Assembly: GCF_001942305.1 (NCBI RefSeq)
Contig: NZ_MKKE01000022.1
Coordinates: forward strand, 62,001 to 126,000
Length of the DNA: 64,000 nucleotides
Source of the DNA: Saccharomonospora sp. CUA-673
Lineage (GTDB): Bacteria; Actinomycetota; Actinomycetes; Mycobacteriales; Pseudonocardiaceae
Direction: 5' to 3'
A model generated the notes under the pieces. That model had not been told where the DNA came from. It was given only the letters and a program-made list of their open reading frames with translations, and did no database searches. The first letter of the stretch is position 1; each line of letters opens with the position of its first letter. Positions 8,644 to 18,336 of the stretch are shown piece after piece. A program made the translations under genes and the position numbers.

Positions 8644-8768
8644 GCCTCGAGCGCACACCACCGCACCGGGTCCCGCAACCCGGCGATTCTCCTTGTGATC
8701 GGCGCACGGTCGACGACCTGGGGACGGCGGAGGGCGTTCGTGGCAGGCAACACCGTCGCCGCGGCGGC

Positions 8769-10160
8769 CTACAGCACCTTGAGTTCCTCGACGATGCCGG
8801 CGACGGATTCCTTGGCGTCGCCGAAGAGCATGGCGGTCTTGGGGTCGGTGAACAGGGCGTTGTCGATGCCGGCGAAGCCGGACCCCATGGAGCGTTTCAG
8901 CACGATCACCGAGCGGCTGGACGTGACGTGCAGGATCGGCATGCCGTAGATCGGCGACGCCGGGTCGGTCTGCGCCGCGGGGTTGGTGACGTCGTTGGCC
9001 CCGATCACGAGGGACACGTCGACCTGGGGGAAGGCCGAGTTGCTCTCGTCCATCTCCTTGAGCGCCCCGTAGGGCACGTCGGCCTCGGCGAGCAGCACGT
9101 TCATGTGCCCGGGCATGCGCCCGGCGACCGGGTGCACGGCGTAGGCGACGTCGATGCCCTTGGCCTCCAGCAGGTCGGCCATCTCCCGCACGGCGTGCTG
9201 CGCCTGCGCGACGGCCATGCCGTAGCCCGGCACGACCATCACCCTGCCCGCGTAGGCGAGTTGGATCGCGGCGTCGGCGGCGCTCGTGCTGCGCACGGGG
9301 CGGTCGCCCGCACCACCGGCGCCGGGCGCGCCGGCCGCGGCGTCGCCGCCGAATCCGCCCGCGACGATCGCCGGGATCGACCTGTTCATCGCCTGCGCCA
9401 TGAGATTCGTCAGGATCGAACCGGATGCGCCGACGATCATGCCGCCGACGATCAGCGCCGTGTTGTCGAGCGCCAGGCCCATCGCGGCGGCCGACAGCCC
9501 GGTCAGCGCGTTGAGCAGGGAGATCACGACGGGCATGTCGGCGCCGCCGATCGGCAGCACCACCATGACGCCGACGAGTGCGGCCGCCACGAGCACGACG
9601 ACGATCAGCCATTCGGAGCGCATCCCCGAGGCGATGAGCACGGCGCAGGTGACGGCGGCGAGCAGTACGGCCAGGTTCAACGGCTGTTGCAGCCTGCCGA
9701 CCGTGATGGGTTTGCCGGGCAGGATCTCCTGCAGTTTGCCGAACGCGACGTTCGAGCCCCAGAACGACACCGAACCGACGATCGCGGCGAACAACGACGC
9801 GATCGCGACGTACCGCGGTTCGCCCTCGTAGCCGTCGGTCACGCGGAACTCGACCCACGCGATGAGGGCGACGGCACCGCCGCCGACGCCGTTGAACAAC
9901 GCCACCATCTGCGGCATCGCGGTCATCTTCACCCGACGCGCCGCGGGCACGCCGATCACCGCGCCGATACCGATGCCGAGCGCGATGAGCAGCCAGTTGC
10001 CCATACCGGGCAGCAGCAGCGTCGCCACGACCGCGATCGCCATGCCGGTCGCGGCGATCCAGTTGCCGCGGACGGCCGTGCGCGGGCCGGTCATGCCCAT
10101 GAGGCCGTAGATGAACAGGGCGAACGCGACGATGTAGAGGACGGAGACGAGCGTGTTCAC
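8769..10160 (-). CDS. pntB: NAD(P) transhydrogenase subunit beta
   Basis: 463-residue membrane subunit of the proton-translocating transhydrogenase, which transfers hydride between NADH and NADP+ using the proton gradient. About nine N-terminal transmembrane helices (domain II) precede the NADP-binding domain III, with VPGYGMAVAQAQHAVREMA, the HPVAGRMPGHMNVLLAEADVPY block and LKRSMGSGFAGIDN. The GTG start at 10160 overlaps the pntA2 stop by 4 nt (GTGA), so translation is coupled. Gene order pntA1-pntA2-pntB equals the split arrangement of mycobacteria. Confidence 0.95.
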   Translation of the reverse strand: MNTLVSVLYIVAFALFIYGLMGMTGPRTAVRGNWIAATGMAIAVVATLLLPGMGNWLLIALGIGIGAVIGVPAARRVKMTAMPQMVALFNGVGGGAVALIAWVEFRVTDGYEGEPRYVAIASLFAAIVGSVSFWGSNVAFGKLQEILPGKPITVGRLQQPLNLAVLLAAVTCAVLIASGMRSEWLIVVVLVAAALVGVMVVLPIGGADMPVVISLLNALTGLSAAAMGLALDNTALIVGGMIVGASGSILTNLMAQAMNRSIPAIVAGGFGGDAAAGAPGAGGAGDRPVRSTSAADAAIQLAYAGRVMVVPGYGMAVAQAQHAVREMADLLEAKGIDVAYAVHPVAGRMPGHMNVLLAEADVPYGALKEMDESNSAFPQVDVSLVIGANDVTNPAAQTDPASPIYGMPILHVTSSRSVIVLKRSMGSGFAGIDNALFTDPKTAMLFGDAKESVAGIVEELKVL

Positions 10161-10495
10161 CGGCCGCCCTCCCCGCTCTGCTCGCTCTGCCCGTCGGAAC
10201 GGCCCTCTGCGCGCTCCACGGGCTTGCGTTTGAACATGCCGAGCATGCGGTCGGTGACGAGGAACCCGCCGACGACGTTGATCATGCCGAAGGCGATGGC
10301 GACGACGAGCAGGATCTTGTTCAGCACCCCGTCGACGCCGTGGCCCAGCACGATGAGACCGCCCAGCAGCACGATGCCGTGGATGGCGTTGGTGCCGGAC
10401 ATCAGCGGCGTGTGCAGGGTGTTGGGCACCTTGGAGATCACGGTGTAGCCGACGAATCCGGCGAGCACCAGGATCGCGAGGCTCTCGATGGGCAT
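10157..10495 (-). CDS. pntAb: NAD(P) transhydrogenase subunit alpha part 2 (membrane segment)
   Basis: 112 residues containing the membrane-spanning part of the alpha subunit: SLAILVLAGFVGYTVISKVP, HGIVLLGGLIVLGHG and ILLVVAIAFGMINVVGGFLV, followed by a short charged tail. In many bacteria this is the C-terminus of PntA; here it is a separate polypeptide between pntA1 and pntB. Its ATG directly follows the pntA1 stop (TAGATG), and GGAGGAG lies just upstream. Confidence 0.93.
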   Translation of the reverse strand: MPIESLAILVLAGFVGYTVISKVPNTLHTPLMSGTNAIHGIVLLGGLIVLGHGVDGVLNKILLVVAIAFGMINVVGGFLVTDRMLGMFKRKPVERAEGRSDGQSEQSGEGGR

Positions 10496-11623
10496 CTACT
10501 CCTCCTCTCCCGGCAGGCCGGCGACGCAGGCGCCGGCGACGATCTCGTCGGCCGGGTCGATCGCGGGCCGGCCGTCGGTGTCGGTGAGCAGTTCGATCAG
10601 TTCGACGAGGTTGCGGGCGTACAACTCGCTGGCGTGCAACGGCATCTCGGCGGGCAGGTTCAGCGGGGAGCAGATGGTGACGGCGCCGACGACGACGTCC
10701 TCGCCGGGTTCGGTGAGTTCGCAGTTGCCGCCGGTGGCACCGGCGAGGTCGACGACGACGCTGCCGGGCCGCATGCCGCGCACCGCCTCGGCCGTCACGA
10801 GCGTCGGCGCCGTGCGTCCCGGCACGAGCGCCGTGGTGATGACGACATCGAATCCGCTGATCGCCTCGGTGAGCCTGCGTTGTTGTTCGGCGCGTTCGTC
10901 CTCGGTGAGTTCGCGGGCGTACCCGCCCTCGCCGACCGCCTCGATGCCCAGGTCGAGCCACTGCGCGCCGACCGAACGCACCTGTTCGGCGACGTCGGGC
11001 CGCACGTCGTAGCCGGTCGGTTGGGCGCCGAGCCGTTTCACCGTGGCCAGTGCCTGCAACCCGGCGACGCCCGCGCCGAGCACGAGGACCTTCGCCGGTG
11101 GCACGGTGCCGGCCGCGGTGGTGAGCATCGGGAAGAACCGTGGGCTCCGCTGCGCGGCCAGCAGCGCGGCGCGATAGCCGGAGACGTTGGCCTGCGACGA
11201 GAGGCCATCCATCGCCTGCGCCCGCGAGATCCGCGGGATCGCCTCGACGGCGAACGCGGTGATGCCGGCCGCCTGCAGCGTCTCGATGCGCTGCGGTGCG
11301 CCGAGCGGGTCGAGGAATCCGATGAGGACGGTGCCGCGCGGCAGGCGCGCGATGTCCTCATCGGACGGCGGGGTCACGGTCAGGACGAGATCGCACTCGG
11401 CCGCGGTCGCCGCGAGCTCGGCCCCTGCGGCGGTGTAGAGCTCGTCGGGCAGGCCCGCGCGCTGCCCGGCGCCGGGTTCGACGACGACCCGCAGCCCGCG
11501 CGTGACGAGCCGTTCCACGAGCTTCGGCACGAGCGCGACGCGCCGCTCGTCCGGCGCGGTCTCGGCGACGACACCGACCGACAGCGCCGGCGCCGCGTCT
11601 CCTGCCACGGACTCGGCTGCCAT
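10496..11623 (-). CDS. pntAa: NAD(P) transhydrogenase subunit alpha part 1 (NAD-binding)
   Basis: 375-residue soluble domain I of the transhydrogenase, related to alanine dehydrogenase. It opens VGVVAETAPDERRVALVPKLVERL and has the NAD-binding fold KVLVLGAGVAGLQALATVKRLGA, then YDVRPDVAEQVRSVGAQWLDL. It binds NAD(H) and docks on PntB domain III. ATG 11623 is preceded by GAGGAGG at 6 nt. It is the first gene of the pntA1-pntA2-pntB unit. Confidence 0.95.
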   Translation of the reverse strand: MAAESVAGDAAPALSVGVVAETAPDERRVALVPKLVERLVTRGLRVVVEPGAGQRAGLPDELYTAAGAELAATAAECDLVLTVTPPSDEDIARLPRGTVLIGFLDPLGAPQRIETLQAAGITAFAVEAIPRISRAQAMDGLSSQANVSGYRAALLAAQRSPRFFPMLTTAAGTVPPAKVLVLGAGVAGLQALATVKRLGAQPTGYDVRPDVAEQVRSVGAQWLDLGIEAVGEGGYARELTEDERAEQQRRLTEAISGFDVVITTALVPGRTAPTLVTAEAVRGMRPGSVVVDLAGATGGNCELTEPGEDVVVGAVTICSPLNLPAEMPLHASELYARNLVELIELLTDTDGRPAIDPADEIVAGACVAGLPGEEE

Positions 11624-11768
11624 GGACGTCCTCCTCGTCGAGGAACCTGTCGATCACCATCATGGACCATCCTGTAACGGAGATCACCTCTTGTGCCCGC
11701 GGGCGCGATGGCGTAGAGGACGGTGCCGACGTGCGGTGGGGCAGGCTCGGGCTCCGTACGCTGGAGGC

Positions 11769-12185
11769 ATGCATTCCACCGAGATCGAGATCCGGACCGG
11801 CGACCGTGCCGTGGTGCACGATCTGACGCGGGACGCGGAGCGGTTCCTCGCCGACGCGCCGAACGGCGGCGGGGACGGTCTGCTGCACGTGTGGGTGCCG
11901 CACGCGACCGCGGGACTGGCCGTGCTCGAGACGGGAGCCGGCAGCGACGACGACCTGCTCGCCGCGCTCGAGGACCTGCTCCCCCGAGACAGCCGGTGGC
12001 GGCACCGGCACGGCAGCCCCGGGCACGGCCGCGATCACGTGCTACCCGCGTTGATCCCGCCCTACGCGACCGTCCCCGTGCTGGACGGCCGGCTCGCGCT
12101 CGGCACGTGGCAGTCGATCTGTCTCGTCGACACCAACGTCGACAACCCGGTGCGCCGCGTCCGGTTCAGCCTCCTGCCCGGCTGA
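11769..12185 (+). CDS. YjbQ/UPF0047 family protein
   Basis: 138 residues of the YjbQ (UPF0047) family, small beta-fold proteins with conserved His; some members have weak thiamine-phosphate synthase activity, and the physiological role is unsettled. Visible hallmarks are VPHATAGLAVLE, the GHGRDHVLPALIPP block and LALGTWQSICLVDTN (family signature GTWQ). ATG 11769 has GGAGG only 1 nt upstream, so a leaderless start or a different start is possible. Its 3' end overlaps the tail of the convergent gene by 124 nt. Confidence 0.85.
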   Translation: MHSTEIEIRTGDRAVVHDLTRDAERFLADAPNGGGDGLLHVWVPHATAGLAVLETGAGSDDDLLAALEDLLPRDSRWRHRHGSPGHGRDHVLPALIPPYATVPVLDGRLALGTWQSICLVDTNVDNPVRRVRFSLLPG

Positions 12186-13291
12186 TCCGACCGGCACGTC
12201 GCGCCGGCGGAGTCGGCCGACTCTGCGGCGTCGGCAGAGTCGGCGGCCCGTGGCCACAGCAGGCCGATGAGCCCGACGACGAGCATCCCGCCGAGGACCC
12301 ACAGCGCGGTGCTGACGTGCGCGGTGTCGGGCGTGCCGACGATCAGACTGCGCAGTCCCTCGGTGGAGAACCGGAACGGCGTCCACGACCACAGCAACGT
12401 GCGGTAGGCCGAGTCGAGCATCTCCGGCACCTGGGCCGCGACCGACGGCGCGAGCAGGTACAGCGGTCCGAGCACCGCCATCGCCGGAATGCCCAGCCAG
12501 CGCAACAACATCCCCTGCACCGAGGCGAACGCCGTGGCCGTCAGGGCCAGGAAGCCCACCACCGACCAGTCGAGCACCAGCGACGAGTCCCAGAGCGCGA
12601 GGAACCCGACGAGCACGCCGGTCACGAGCGTCCCGGTCAGCACCAGGTGCACCAGGCGCGCGCCCACGCCGACCCGCAGCACGCCGCGGCGGACCTGCAC
12701 CGCCAGCGCCGCCGAGCCGACCAGCCCGCCGATCCAGGCCAGCGCACTGATGCCGAGTGGGGCGACCCTGCCCGTGGTCCCCGTCGGGTGGATCGTCTCC
12801 GAGGCCACCTGCGGCGGCGCCATGCCGGGCTGCGCCCCGGCCTCCCCTGCCTGCTCCCCGCCGGCCTGCGCCCCGGCCTGCTGCGCCATGGCCGCCGCCA
12901 CCTGTCCGCCTGCCGCGGTCAGCGCCTGCTCCGCCACCTGGGTGCCGGTCGGGTTGACGGCCCCGGACGTCACGACCGTCACCGACGGCCCCTCGGGACC
13001 CATGCCGAGTTCGAGCACGCCGTAGACGTCCTGATCCTCGAGCATCGCCCGGCCTGCGGCCTGCTCCGCGACGTGCCAGTCGAGCATGTCCCCGCCCGCG
13101 CCCGCGACGCGCTCGGCCACGGCCGCCAGCTGCGGCGGAGCCTGCTCCGGCGTCGTCACCGCCACCGGCACCGCCTGCGGCCCGGCGGTCGTCTGCGCGC
13201 CGAAGGTCAGGAAACCCAGCACGATCGCGACCAGCGCTCCGACCACCGCCGTGCCCGCGACGATCGCCTGCTGCCGTCCTCGAGTACCCAT
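12062..13291 (-). CDS. Membrane protein with large extracytoplasmic loop (YhgE/ABC-2-like layout)
   Basis: 409 residues. One N-terminal transmembrane helix (AIVAGTAVVGALVAIVLGFL) is followed by an Ala/Gln/Gly-rich external region of about 170 residues and then five or six transmembrane helices (LGISALAWIGGLVGSAALAV through TALWVLGGMLVVGLIGLLWP). This layout recalls YhgE/Pip or ABC-2 permease-like proteins, but I recognise no catalytic motif. The C-terminal 60 residues are low complexity and run antisense through the 3' end of yjbQ. A frame break near 12230 would give a shorter tail, so the C-terminus is uncertain. ATG 13291 has only a weak GGTGGGG upstream. Confidence 0.6.
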   Translation of the reverse strand: MGTRGRQQAIVAGTAVVGALVAIVLGFLTFGAQTTAGPQAVPVAVTTPEQAPPQLAAVAERVAGAGGDMLDWHVAEQAAGRAMLEDQDVYGVLELGMGPEGPSVTVVTSGAVNPTGTQVAEQALTAAGGQVAAAMAQQAGAQAGGEQAGEAGAQPGMAPPQVASETIHPTGTTGRVAPLGISALAWIGGLVGSAALAVQVRRGVLRVGVGARLVHLVLTGTLVTGVLVGFLALWDSSLVLDWSVVGFLALTATAFASVQGMLLRWLGIPAMAVLGPLYLLAPSVAAQVPEMLDSAYRTLLWSWTPFRFSTEGLRSLIVGTPDTAHVSTALWVLGGMLVVGLIGLLWPRAADSADAAESADSAGATCRSDQPGRRLNRTRRTGLSTLVSTRQIDCHVPSASRPSSTGTVA

Positions 13292-13356
13292 CAACCCCAC
13301 CACCCTTATTCTTCGCCTGTTGAATTTTGAGGATACGCGCACGACAGGGTGGAATG

Positions 13357-13370
13357 TCAACGGGTGTTGA
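13357..13370. promoter_or_regulatory. Short inverted repeat upstream of the membrane protein gene
   Basis: TCAAC-GGGT-GTTGA, in a locally AT-rich stretch 66-79 bp before the ATG at 13291. It is a possible operator; arms of 5 bp can occur by chance. Confidence 0.25.
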
Positions 13371-13445
13371 AATCCGGTTCGACGACTCGGTCCAGGATCG
13401 GTAATCGCTACGAACTCAGGGCACAGACACCCTGGTCAGGCACGC

Positions 13446-14507
13446 TCAGGACAGGTGGCGGAGGCTGCGCAGCATCTGGTCGAGTTGCTCGTCGGTCAGC
13501 CGGGCGGCGTCGCCGTACACGACGAGCGCCCCCATCTCCGTCTCCCCGGCCTCGCCGACGACGGCGACCGCGACCCGGGACCGATCCGGCACGCACGGAC
13601 CGCTCGCCTCCGGCTGCACGTCGGCGACCGCGAGGGTCATCGAGCGGTCGGAACCGAAGCTGTCGGCCCCTCGGCCGCTGATGTCCACGTGCGGTGCCGT
13701 CCCGTTGTCTCCGTAGGCCCGGCCCGCGATGTCGTCCACCAGCGCGGTGGCGACGTCGTCCGTCGAGTCCTGGACCGCGGCGGCCACCTCGAAACTCGTC
13801 ACGCCCGCCCCGTTCGTGTGGACGCCGTCGCAGCGTTGCCCGGCGAACGCGCTCGTGCTCAGCGCCCGGCCCTCGTCCTCGCCGGACGGGGACCAGCCGT
13901 GCACGCGCGTGGGCGCCGGCTCCCAGTCGGGCGGCACGTCGTAGGCGTACACACCCTCGGTCTGGACCACCGGCTGCCAGCCGTCCACCACCGGTTCGAC
14001 GTCGGGCGCCGGTGTGGACTCGGTGTTCGGGGCCGACTCGGTGTCCGGGGTCGCCGTCACGTCCGGCCCGCCGGCAGAGTCTGCGGTGTCTGCGGTGTCG
14101 TCGTCGCCGCTGTAGCCCACCAGACCGGCGACGAACCCGCCGAGTACCGCCAGCACGACGAAGCAACCGGCCGCGACCGGACGAGCCGCCTTGCCCTGCG
14201 TGTCTGCCGTGGGCGCCGACGACGGCTGCTGCGGATACGCGGGATACGACTGCCCGGGCGGCTGCCAACCGGCCTGGTGTTGCGGCGACGGCTGCTGCCC
14301 CGGGTACTGCTGTCCCGGGTACTGAGGCGTGGGGTGTTGCGGCGCCGGCTGCTGTGCCGGCTCGGGCTGGACCGGCGTGGCCGGCCGGTAGGCGTCGTTC
14401 GGGTCGGCGGGTTCGTACCCACCGACGCCGTCGAGCGCGGCGTTGTCGCGGTAGCCGAACTCCTCGGCCCGCGCGTCCCCGCGTCGTCGCCGGCCGAACC
14501 CGAACAT
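13446..14507 (-). CDS. Single-pass membrane protein with Pro/Gln-rich cytoplasmic tail
   Basis: 353 residues: an Arg-rich start, a Pro/Gln/Tyr-rich disordered segment (about 40-100), one transmembrane helix (PVAAGCFVVLAVLGGFVAGL, about 110-130), an Asp/Thr-rich spacer and an exported C-terminal domain of about 190 residues. That domain has a conserved-looking YDVPPDWEP motif and two well-spaced Cys (GQRCDG and GPCVPD) that could form a disulfide. The layout is common in actinobacterial envelope proteins of unknown function. It starts 17 nt after proS on the same strand, with AGGGGG before the ATG. Confidence 0.7.
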   Translation of the reverse strand: MFGFGRRRRGDARAEEFGYRDNAALDGVGGYEPADPNDAYRPATPVQPEPAQQPAPQHPTPQYPGQQYPGQQPSPQHQAGWQPPGQSYPAYPQQPSSAPTADTQGKAARPVAAGCFVVLAVLGGFVAGLVGYSGDDDTADTADSAGGPDVTATPDTESAPNTESTPAPDVEPVVDGWQPVVQTEGVYAYDVPPDWEPAPTRVHGWSPSGEDEGRALSTSAFAGQRCDGVHTNGAGVTSFEVAAAVQDSTDDVATALVDDIAGRAYGDNGTAPHVDISGRGADSFGSDRSMTLAVADVQPEASGPCVPDRSRVAVAVVGEAGETEMGALVVYGDAARLTDEQLDQMLRSLRHLS

Positions 14508-14523
14508 CCCCCTGGCCCGTCCG

Positions 14524-16272
14524 TCAGCCGCGGACGAGGCCGGTCACGTGGTCGACGACCTCGTCCGCCGGGACCTCGCTGCGCTCCCCCGTCGCGCGGT
14601 CCTTGACCTCGATGACGCCGGAGGCCAGGCCCTTGCCGACCACGACGATCGTGGGCACGCCGACCAGCTCGGCGTCGGCGAACTTCACACCCGGCGAGGC
14701 CTTGCGGTCGTCGAACAGCACCGACAGTCCGCGCTGCGACAGTTCCTCGGCGATCCGCTCGCCGCCTGCGAACACGGTGTCGTCCTTGCCGGCCACGACG
14801 AGGTGGACGTCGGCCGGCGCCACGGCACGCGGCCACACCAGGCCGAGCTCGTCGTGGTGCTGTTCGGCGATCGCCGCGACGAGGCGCGACACGCCGATGC
14901 CGTACGAGCCCATCGTGATCCGCACGGGCTTGGAGTCGGGGCCGAGTGCGTCCAGCTCGAACGCGTCGGCGTACTTGCGGCCCAACTGGAAGATGTGGCC
15001 GATCTCGATGCCGCGGGCGGCCACGAGCGTGCCCGACCCGTCGGGCGCCTCGTCGCCCTCGCGGACCTCGGCGGCCTCGATGGTGCCGTCGGGCGTGAAG
15101 TCGCGGCCGCAGACGAGGTCGACGACGTGGTGGTCGGCCTTGTCGGCACCGGTGACCCACGCCGTGCCGGTGACGATCCGCGGGTCGACGAGGTAGCGGA
15201 CGCCGTTGGCCTGCAGCGCGCCCGGTCCGATGTAGCCCTTCACCAGGAACGGGTTCGCCGTGAAGTCCGACTCCTCGAGCAGGGCGACCTCGGCGGGCTC
15301 GAGGGAGGCCTCGAGGCGCTTCATGTCGACCTCGCGGTCGCCGGGCACGCCGACGGCCAGGAGCGTCCACTCCTTCTGGCCCGGGGTGCGCGTCTTGACG
15401 AGCACGTTCTTGAGCGTGTCGGCGGCGGTGAACTGCCGGCCCATGCCCGCGCCGTTGAGGAAGTCCACCAGCGACTCGATCGTCGGGGTGTCGGGCGTGT
15501 GGTGCACCTGCGCCTCGGCCAGGCCCTCGAGCGGGAGCGACGGCGGCACGGGCGTCACGACGGCCTCGACGTTGGCGGCGAAGTCCGACCCGGTGCTGCG
15601 CACGTAGGTGTCCTCACCGGACTCGGCCACCGCGAGGAACTCCTCCGAGGCCGAACCGCCCATCGCGCCCGACGTCGCGGCCACCACGACGTAGTCGAGG
15701 CCGAGCCGGTCGAAGATCTTGATGTAGGCCGCGCGGTGCTTCTGGTACGACGTCTCGAGACCGGCGTCGTCGAGGTCGAACGAGTACGAGTCCTTCATGA
15801 CGAACTCGCGTCCGCGCAGCACGCCCGCGCGGGGGCGCGCCTCGTCCCGGTACTTGGTCTGCACCTGGTACAGGATCACCGGGTAGTCCTTGTACGAGCT
15901 GTACTCGCCCTTCACGGTGAGCGTGAACAGCTCCTCGTGCGTCGGGCCGAGCAGGTAGTCGGCGCCCTTGCGGTCCTTGAGCCGGAACAGGGTGTCGCCG
16001 TACTCGCTCCAGCGGCCGGTGGCCTCGTAGGGCTCCTTCGGCAGCAACGCGGGGAACTGGATCTCCTGCGCGCCGATGGCGTCCATCTCCTCGCGCACGA
16101 CCCGCTCGATGTTGCGCAGCACGCGCAGGCCGAGCGGCAACCAGGAGTAGCCGCCCGGGGCGGCTCGGCGGACGTATCCCGCGCGCACCAGCAGACGATG
16201 GCTGGGCACCTCGGCGTCCGCCGGATCCTCACGCAGCGTGCGCAGGAACAGCGACGACATCCTGGTGATCAC
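14524..16272 (-). CDS. proS: Prolyl-tRNA synthetase
   Basis: 582-residue class II synthetase charging tRNA-Pro. Motif 2 and 3 regions are seen ([47 protein letters not shown]). An inserted editing domain lies between motifs 2 and 3 (about 225-400; [12 protein letters not shown]), so this is the bacterial long form that can hydrolyse Ala-tRNA-Pro. A C-terminal anticodon-binding domain ends the protein ([12 protein letters not shown]...[23 protein letters not shown]). GTG 16272 is chosen because GAGGAG is 6 nt upstream; this gives the usual actinobacterial beginning [20 protein letters not shown]. Confidence 0.97.
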   Translation of the reverse strand: MITRMSSLFLRTLREDPADAEVPSHRLLVRAGYVRRAAPGGYSWLPLGLRVLRNIERVVREEMDAIGAQEIQFPALLPKEPYEATGRWSEYGDTLFRLKDRKGADYLLGPTHEELFTLTVKGEYSSYKDYPVILYQVQTKYRDEARPRAGVLRGREFVMKDSYSFDLDDAGLETSYQKHRAAYIKIFDRLGLDYVVVAATSGAMGGSASEEFLAVAESGEDTYVRSTGSDFAANVEAVVTPVPPSLPLEGLAEAQVHHTPDTPTIESLVDFLNGAGMGRQFTAADTLKNVLVKTRTPGQKEWTLLAVGVPGDREVDMKRLEASLEPAEVALLEESDFTANPFLVKGYIGPGALQANGVRYLVDPRIVTGTAWVTGADKADHHVVDLVCGRDFTPDGTIEAAEVREGDEAPDGSGTLVAARGIEIGHIFQLGRKYADAFELDALGPDSKPVRITMGSYGIGVSRLVAAIAEQHHDELGLVWPRAVAPADVHLVVAGKDDTVFAGGERIAEELSQRGLSVLFDDRKASPGVKFADAELVGVPTIVVVGKGLASGVIEVKDRATGERSEVPADEVVDHVTGLVRG

Positions 16273-16386
16273 TTCTGGCTCCTCGTCGAGAGGGAAAAGA
16301 ACTATGGACGAAGGGTAGTCGGCGGCCGCTCAGCTGCTCCAACCGGTTAACGGCCGGCGCGCGGAGCGCCGGTAGGCTCGGTCGGC

Positions 16387-17127
16387 GTGCTCGTCCTGTT
16401 GCCACCCTCCGAGACCAAGGCCCCCGGCGGTTCCGGCGCACCGCTCGACCTGGACGCCCTGTCGCTGCCCGAGCTGAACCCCGTGCGCCGCAAACTGGCC
16501 GACGCTCTGGTCGAACTCGCCGCCGACGTGCCCGCGAGCCTGGCCGCGCTCGGCCTGTCGGAGCGGCAGGCCGGTGAGGTCGACCGCAACGCGGCACTGT
16601 GGACCGCACCCACGATGCCGGCGCTGCAGCGCTACACGGGCGTGCTCTACGACGCCCTCGGCGCCGGTTCGTTCACCACCGCCGAGGCCGACCGGGCCGG
16701 TGCGCGGCTCGCCGTCGCGTCGGCGCTGTTCGGCGTCGTGCGGGCGGGCGACCCGATCCCCGCCTACCGGCTCTCCGGCGGCAGTTCCCTGCCCGGCCTG
16801 GGAACGCTGCGTTCGGTGTGGCGTCCGGTGCTCGAACCGGCGCTGGACACCGACGAGCTCGTCGTCGACCTGAGGTCCGGCGCGTACGCGACGCTGGCGC
16901 GCATTCCCGGCGCCGTCACGGTGCGCGTCGTCACCGAGGACGCCTCCGGCAAGCGCAAGACCGTGAGCCACCACAACAAGGCCTACAAGGGCAGGCTCGC
17001 CGCGGTGCTGGCGACCCAACGCAGCGAGCTATCCACTGTGGACCAGTTGCGCACGGTGGCCGAACGCGCCGGCATGACGATGGAGCAGGCGAGCGACACC
17101 GAGCTCGTCCTCGTCACCGATCACTGA
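16387..17127 (+). CDS. yaaA: YaaA/DUF328 peroxide stress protein
   Basis: 246 residues of the YaaA (DUF328, UPF0246) family. In E. coli YaaA limits free iron and DNA damage under peroxide stress and has a DNA-binding fold. Hallmarks are the opening VLLPPSETKAPGG, RYTGVLYDALG, ALFGVVRAGDPIPAYRLS and the basic block KRKTVSHHNKAYKGRL. GTG 16387 has no Shine-Dalgarno but a TAGGCT -10 hexamer at 16373-16378, 8 nt before it, so the mRNA is probably leaderless. It is divergent from proS. Confidence 0.9.
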   Translation: MLVLLPPSETKAPGGSGAPLDLDALSLPELNPVRRKLADALVELAADVPASLAALGLSERQAGEVDRNAALWTAPTMPALQRYTGVLYDALGAGSFTTAEADRAGARLAVASALFGVVRAGDPIPAYRLSGGSSLPGLGTLRSVWRPVLEPALDTDELVVDLRSGAYATLARIPGAVTVRVVTEDASGKRKTVSHHNKAYKGRLAAVLATQRSELSTVDQLRTVAERAGMTMEQASDTELVLVTDH

Positions 17128-17156
17128 ACCGGGGCGTCGAACCGGGGAACTACGAC

Positions 17157-17191
17157 GACCCCGCCGAGCTACGACCCCGCCGAGCTACGAC
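17157..17191. repeat. Two perfect 16-bp tandem units at the 3' end of the oxidase gene
   Basis: GACCCCGCCGAGCTAC is repeated at 17157-17172 and 17173-17188, followed by GAC. The second unit contains the stop codon of the minus-strand oxidase gene. It looks like a recent slippage duplication in the convergent spacer with yaaA. Confidence 0.7.
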
Positions 17192-18336
17192 GCCGGGGCG
17201 AACCGGTCGGCGCGCAGTTCGGCCGGGATCTCGTCCGGCGTCTCGCCGAGCGCGATCGCGGCGGCGAGACTCGCCGCGTACGGCCCGATCGTCAGCCCGC
17301 CCGCACCGAACCCGGTCAGCACCGTGACCTCGGGATGTCCGGGCAGCGTGCCGATCGCGGGCCTGCCGTCGGCGACCACGGGGCGGAAGCCGACCCTGGT
17401 CTCGAGCAACGTCGCCTGCGCCAGTCCGGGTGCGACGGCCAGCGCCTCGGCCAGGACCTCGCGTTGCCCGTCGACGGTCACGCGGTGGTCGAATCCCGAG
17501 CCCGTCTCGCGCGTCGCACCGGCCACGACCCGGGAATCGGGGAACGCCAACATGTAGTGCCCCGAACCGATCCGGGACAGGACGGGCCATGTGGCGGTGT
17601 CGGCGGGCCCGGTGTCACCGGCGGCGCGGTGGTCGAGGCCTTCGAGGCCGAAGTGGCTGATCTGGCCGCGTTGCGGCTCGATCGGCAGTCCCGCGCCGAG
17701 GGGTGCGAGCAGTTCGCCCGTCCAGGCGCCGGCGGCGAGGACCACACCGTCGGTCTCGATGCGCTCGCCACCGACGCGTACCCCGGCGACGTGTCCGCGC
17801 CGGACGTCGAGTTCGGCCCGGCCCTCGCGGATCCGCGCGCCCCGCGCCGCGGCCCCGGTGAGGAACGCCTCCCGCAGCCGCCGGCCGTCGACCCGGCCAC
17901 CGCCCGCGATGTGCACGGCGCCGAACTCGGATGCCAGCAGCGGCATCCGCTCCCGGGCCCGCGCCGGATCGAGCAGCGTCACCTCGCCCATGTCCGGCCA
18001 GCGGCGGGCGCGCTCGACGGCGCGCGCGTGGAACTCCCGCAGCGCGCCGTCGTCGGCCGAGACGACCAGACCGCCCACGACGGCGAACGACGTCTCCCCC
18101 GCCTCCTCGGCCAGCTCTCCGACGAACCGCCGGTAGTAGGCCGCGCCGGCGGCATGGAAAGCCAGTTCGTCCCCTTCGAGCGTGCGCGAGCTCCACGGCG
18201 AGACGATTCCCGCGCCCGCCGCCGTCGCACGCCCGGCCGCCTCGGCGTCGACGACGAGCACCTCCGCGCCCCGCCCCGCGAGTTCCCACGCCGCGGCCGC
18301 CCCCGCGATGCCCGATCCGATGATCACGATCCGCAT
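17185..18336 (-). CDS. FAD-dependent amine/D-amino acid oxidoreductase (DAO family)
   Basis: 383 residues of the DAO superfamily. The N-terminal FAD fold is RIVIIGSGIAGAAAAWELAGRGAEVLVVD, there is the AAGAGIVSPW substrate-side motif, VLAAGAWTGELLAPLGAGLPIEPQRGQ, and the C-terminal second FAD contact VGFRPVVADGRPAIGTLPG with GFGAGGLTIGP. It likely oxidises a D-amino acid, glycine or sarcosine-like amine; the substrate cannot be read from the sequence. It stands alone between the convergent yaaA and the divergent helicase gene. ATG 18336 is the natural start, with weak GACGAG upstream. Confidence 0.85.
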   Translation of the reverse strand: MRIVIIGSGIAGAAAAWELAGRGAEVLVVDAEAAGRATAAGAGIVSPWSSRTLEGDELAFHAAGAAYYRRFVGELAEEAGETSFAVVGGLVVSADDGALREFHARAVERARRWPDMGEVTLLDPARARERMPLLASEFGAVHIAGGGRVDGRRLREAFLTGAAARGARIREGRAELDVRRGHVAGVRVGGERIETDGVVLAAGAWTGELLAPLGAGLPIEPQRGQISHFGLEGLDHRAAGDTGPADTATWPVLSRIGSGHYMLAFPDSRVVAGATRETGSGFDHRVTVDGQREVLAEALAVAPGLAQATLLETRVGFRPVVADGRPAIGTLPGHPEVTVLTGFGAGGLTIGPYAASLAAAIALGETPDEIPAELRADRFAPAS

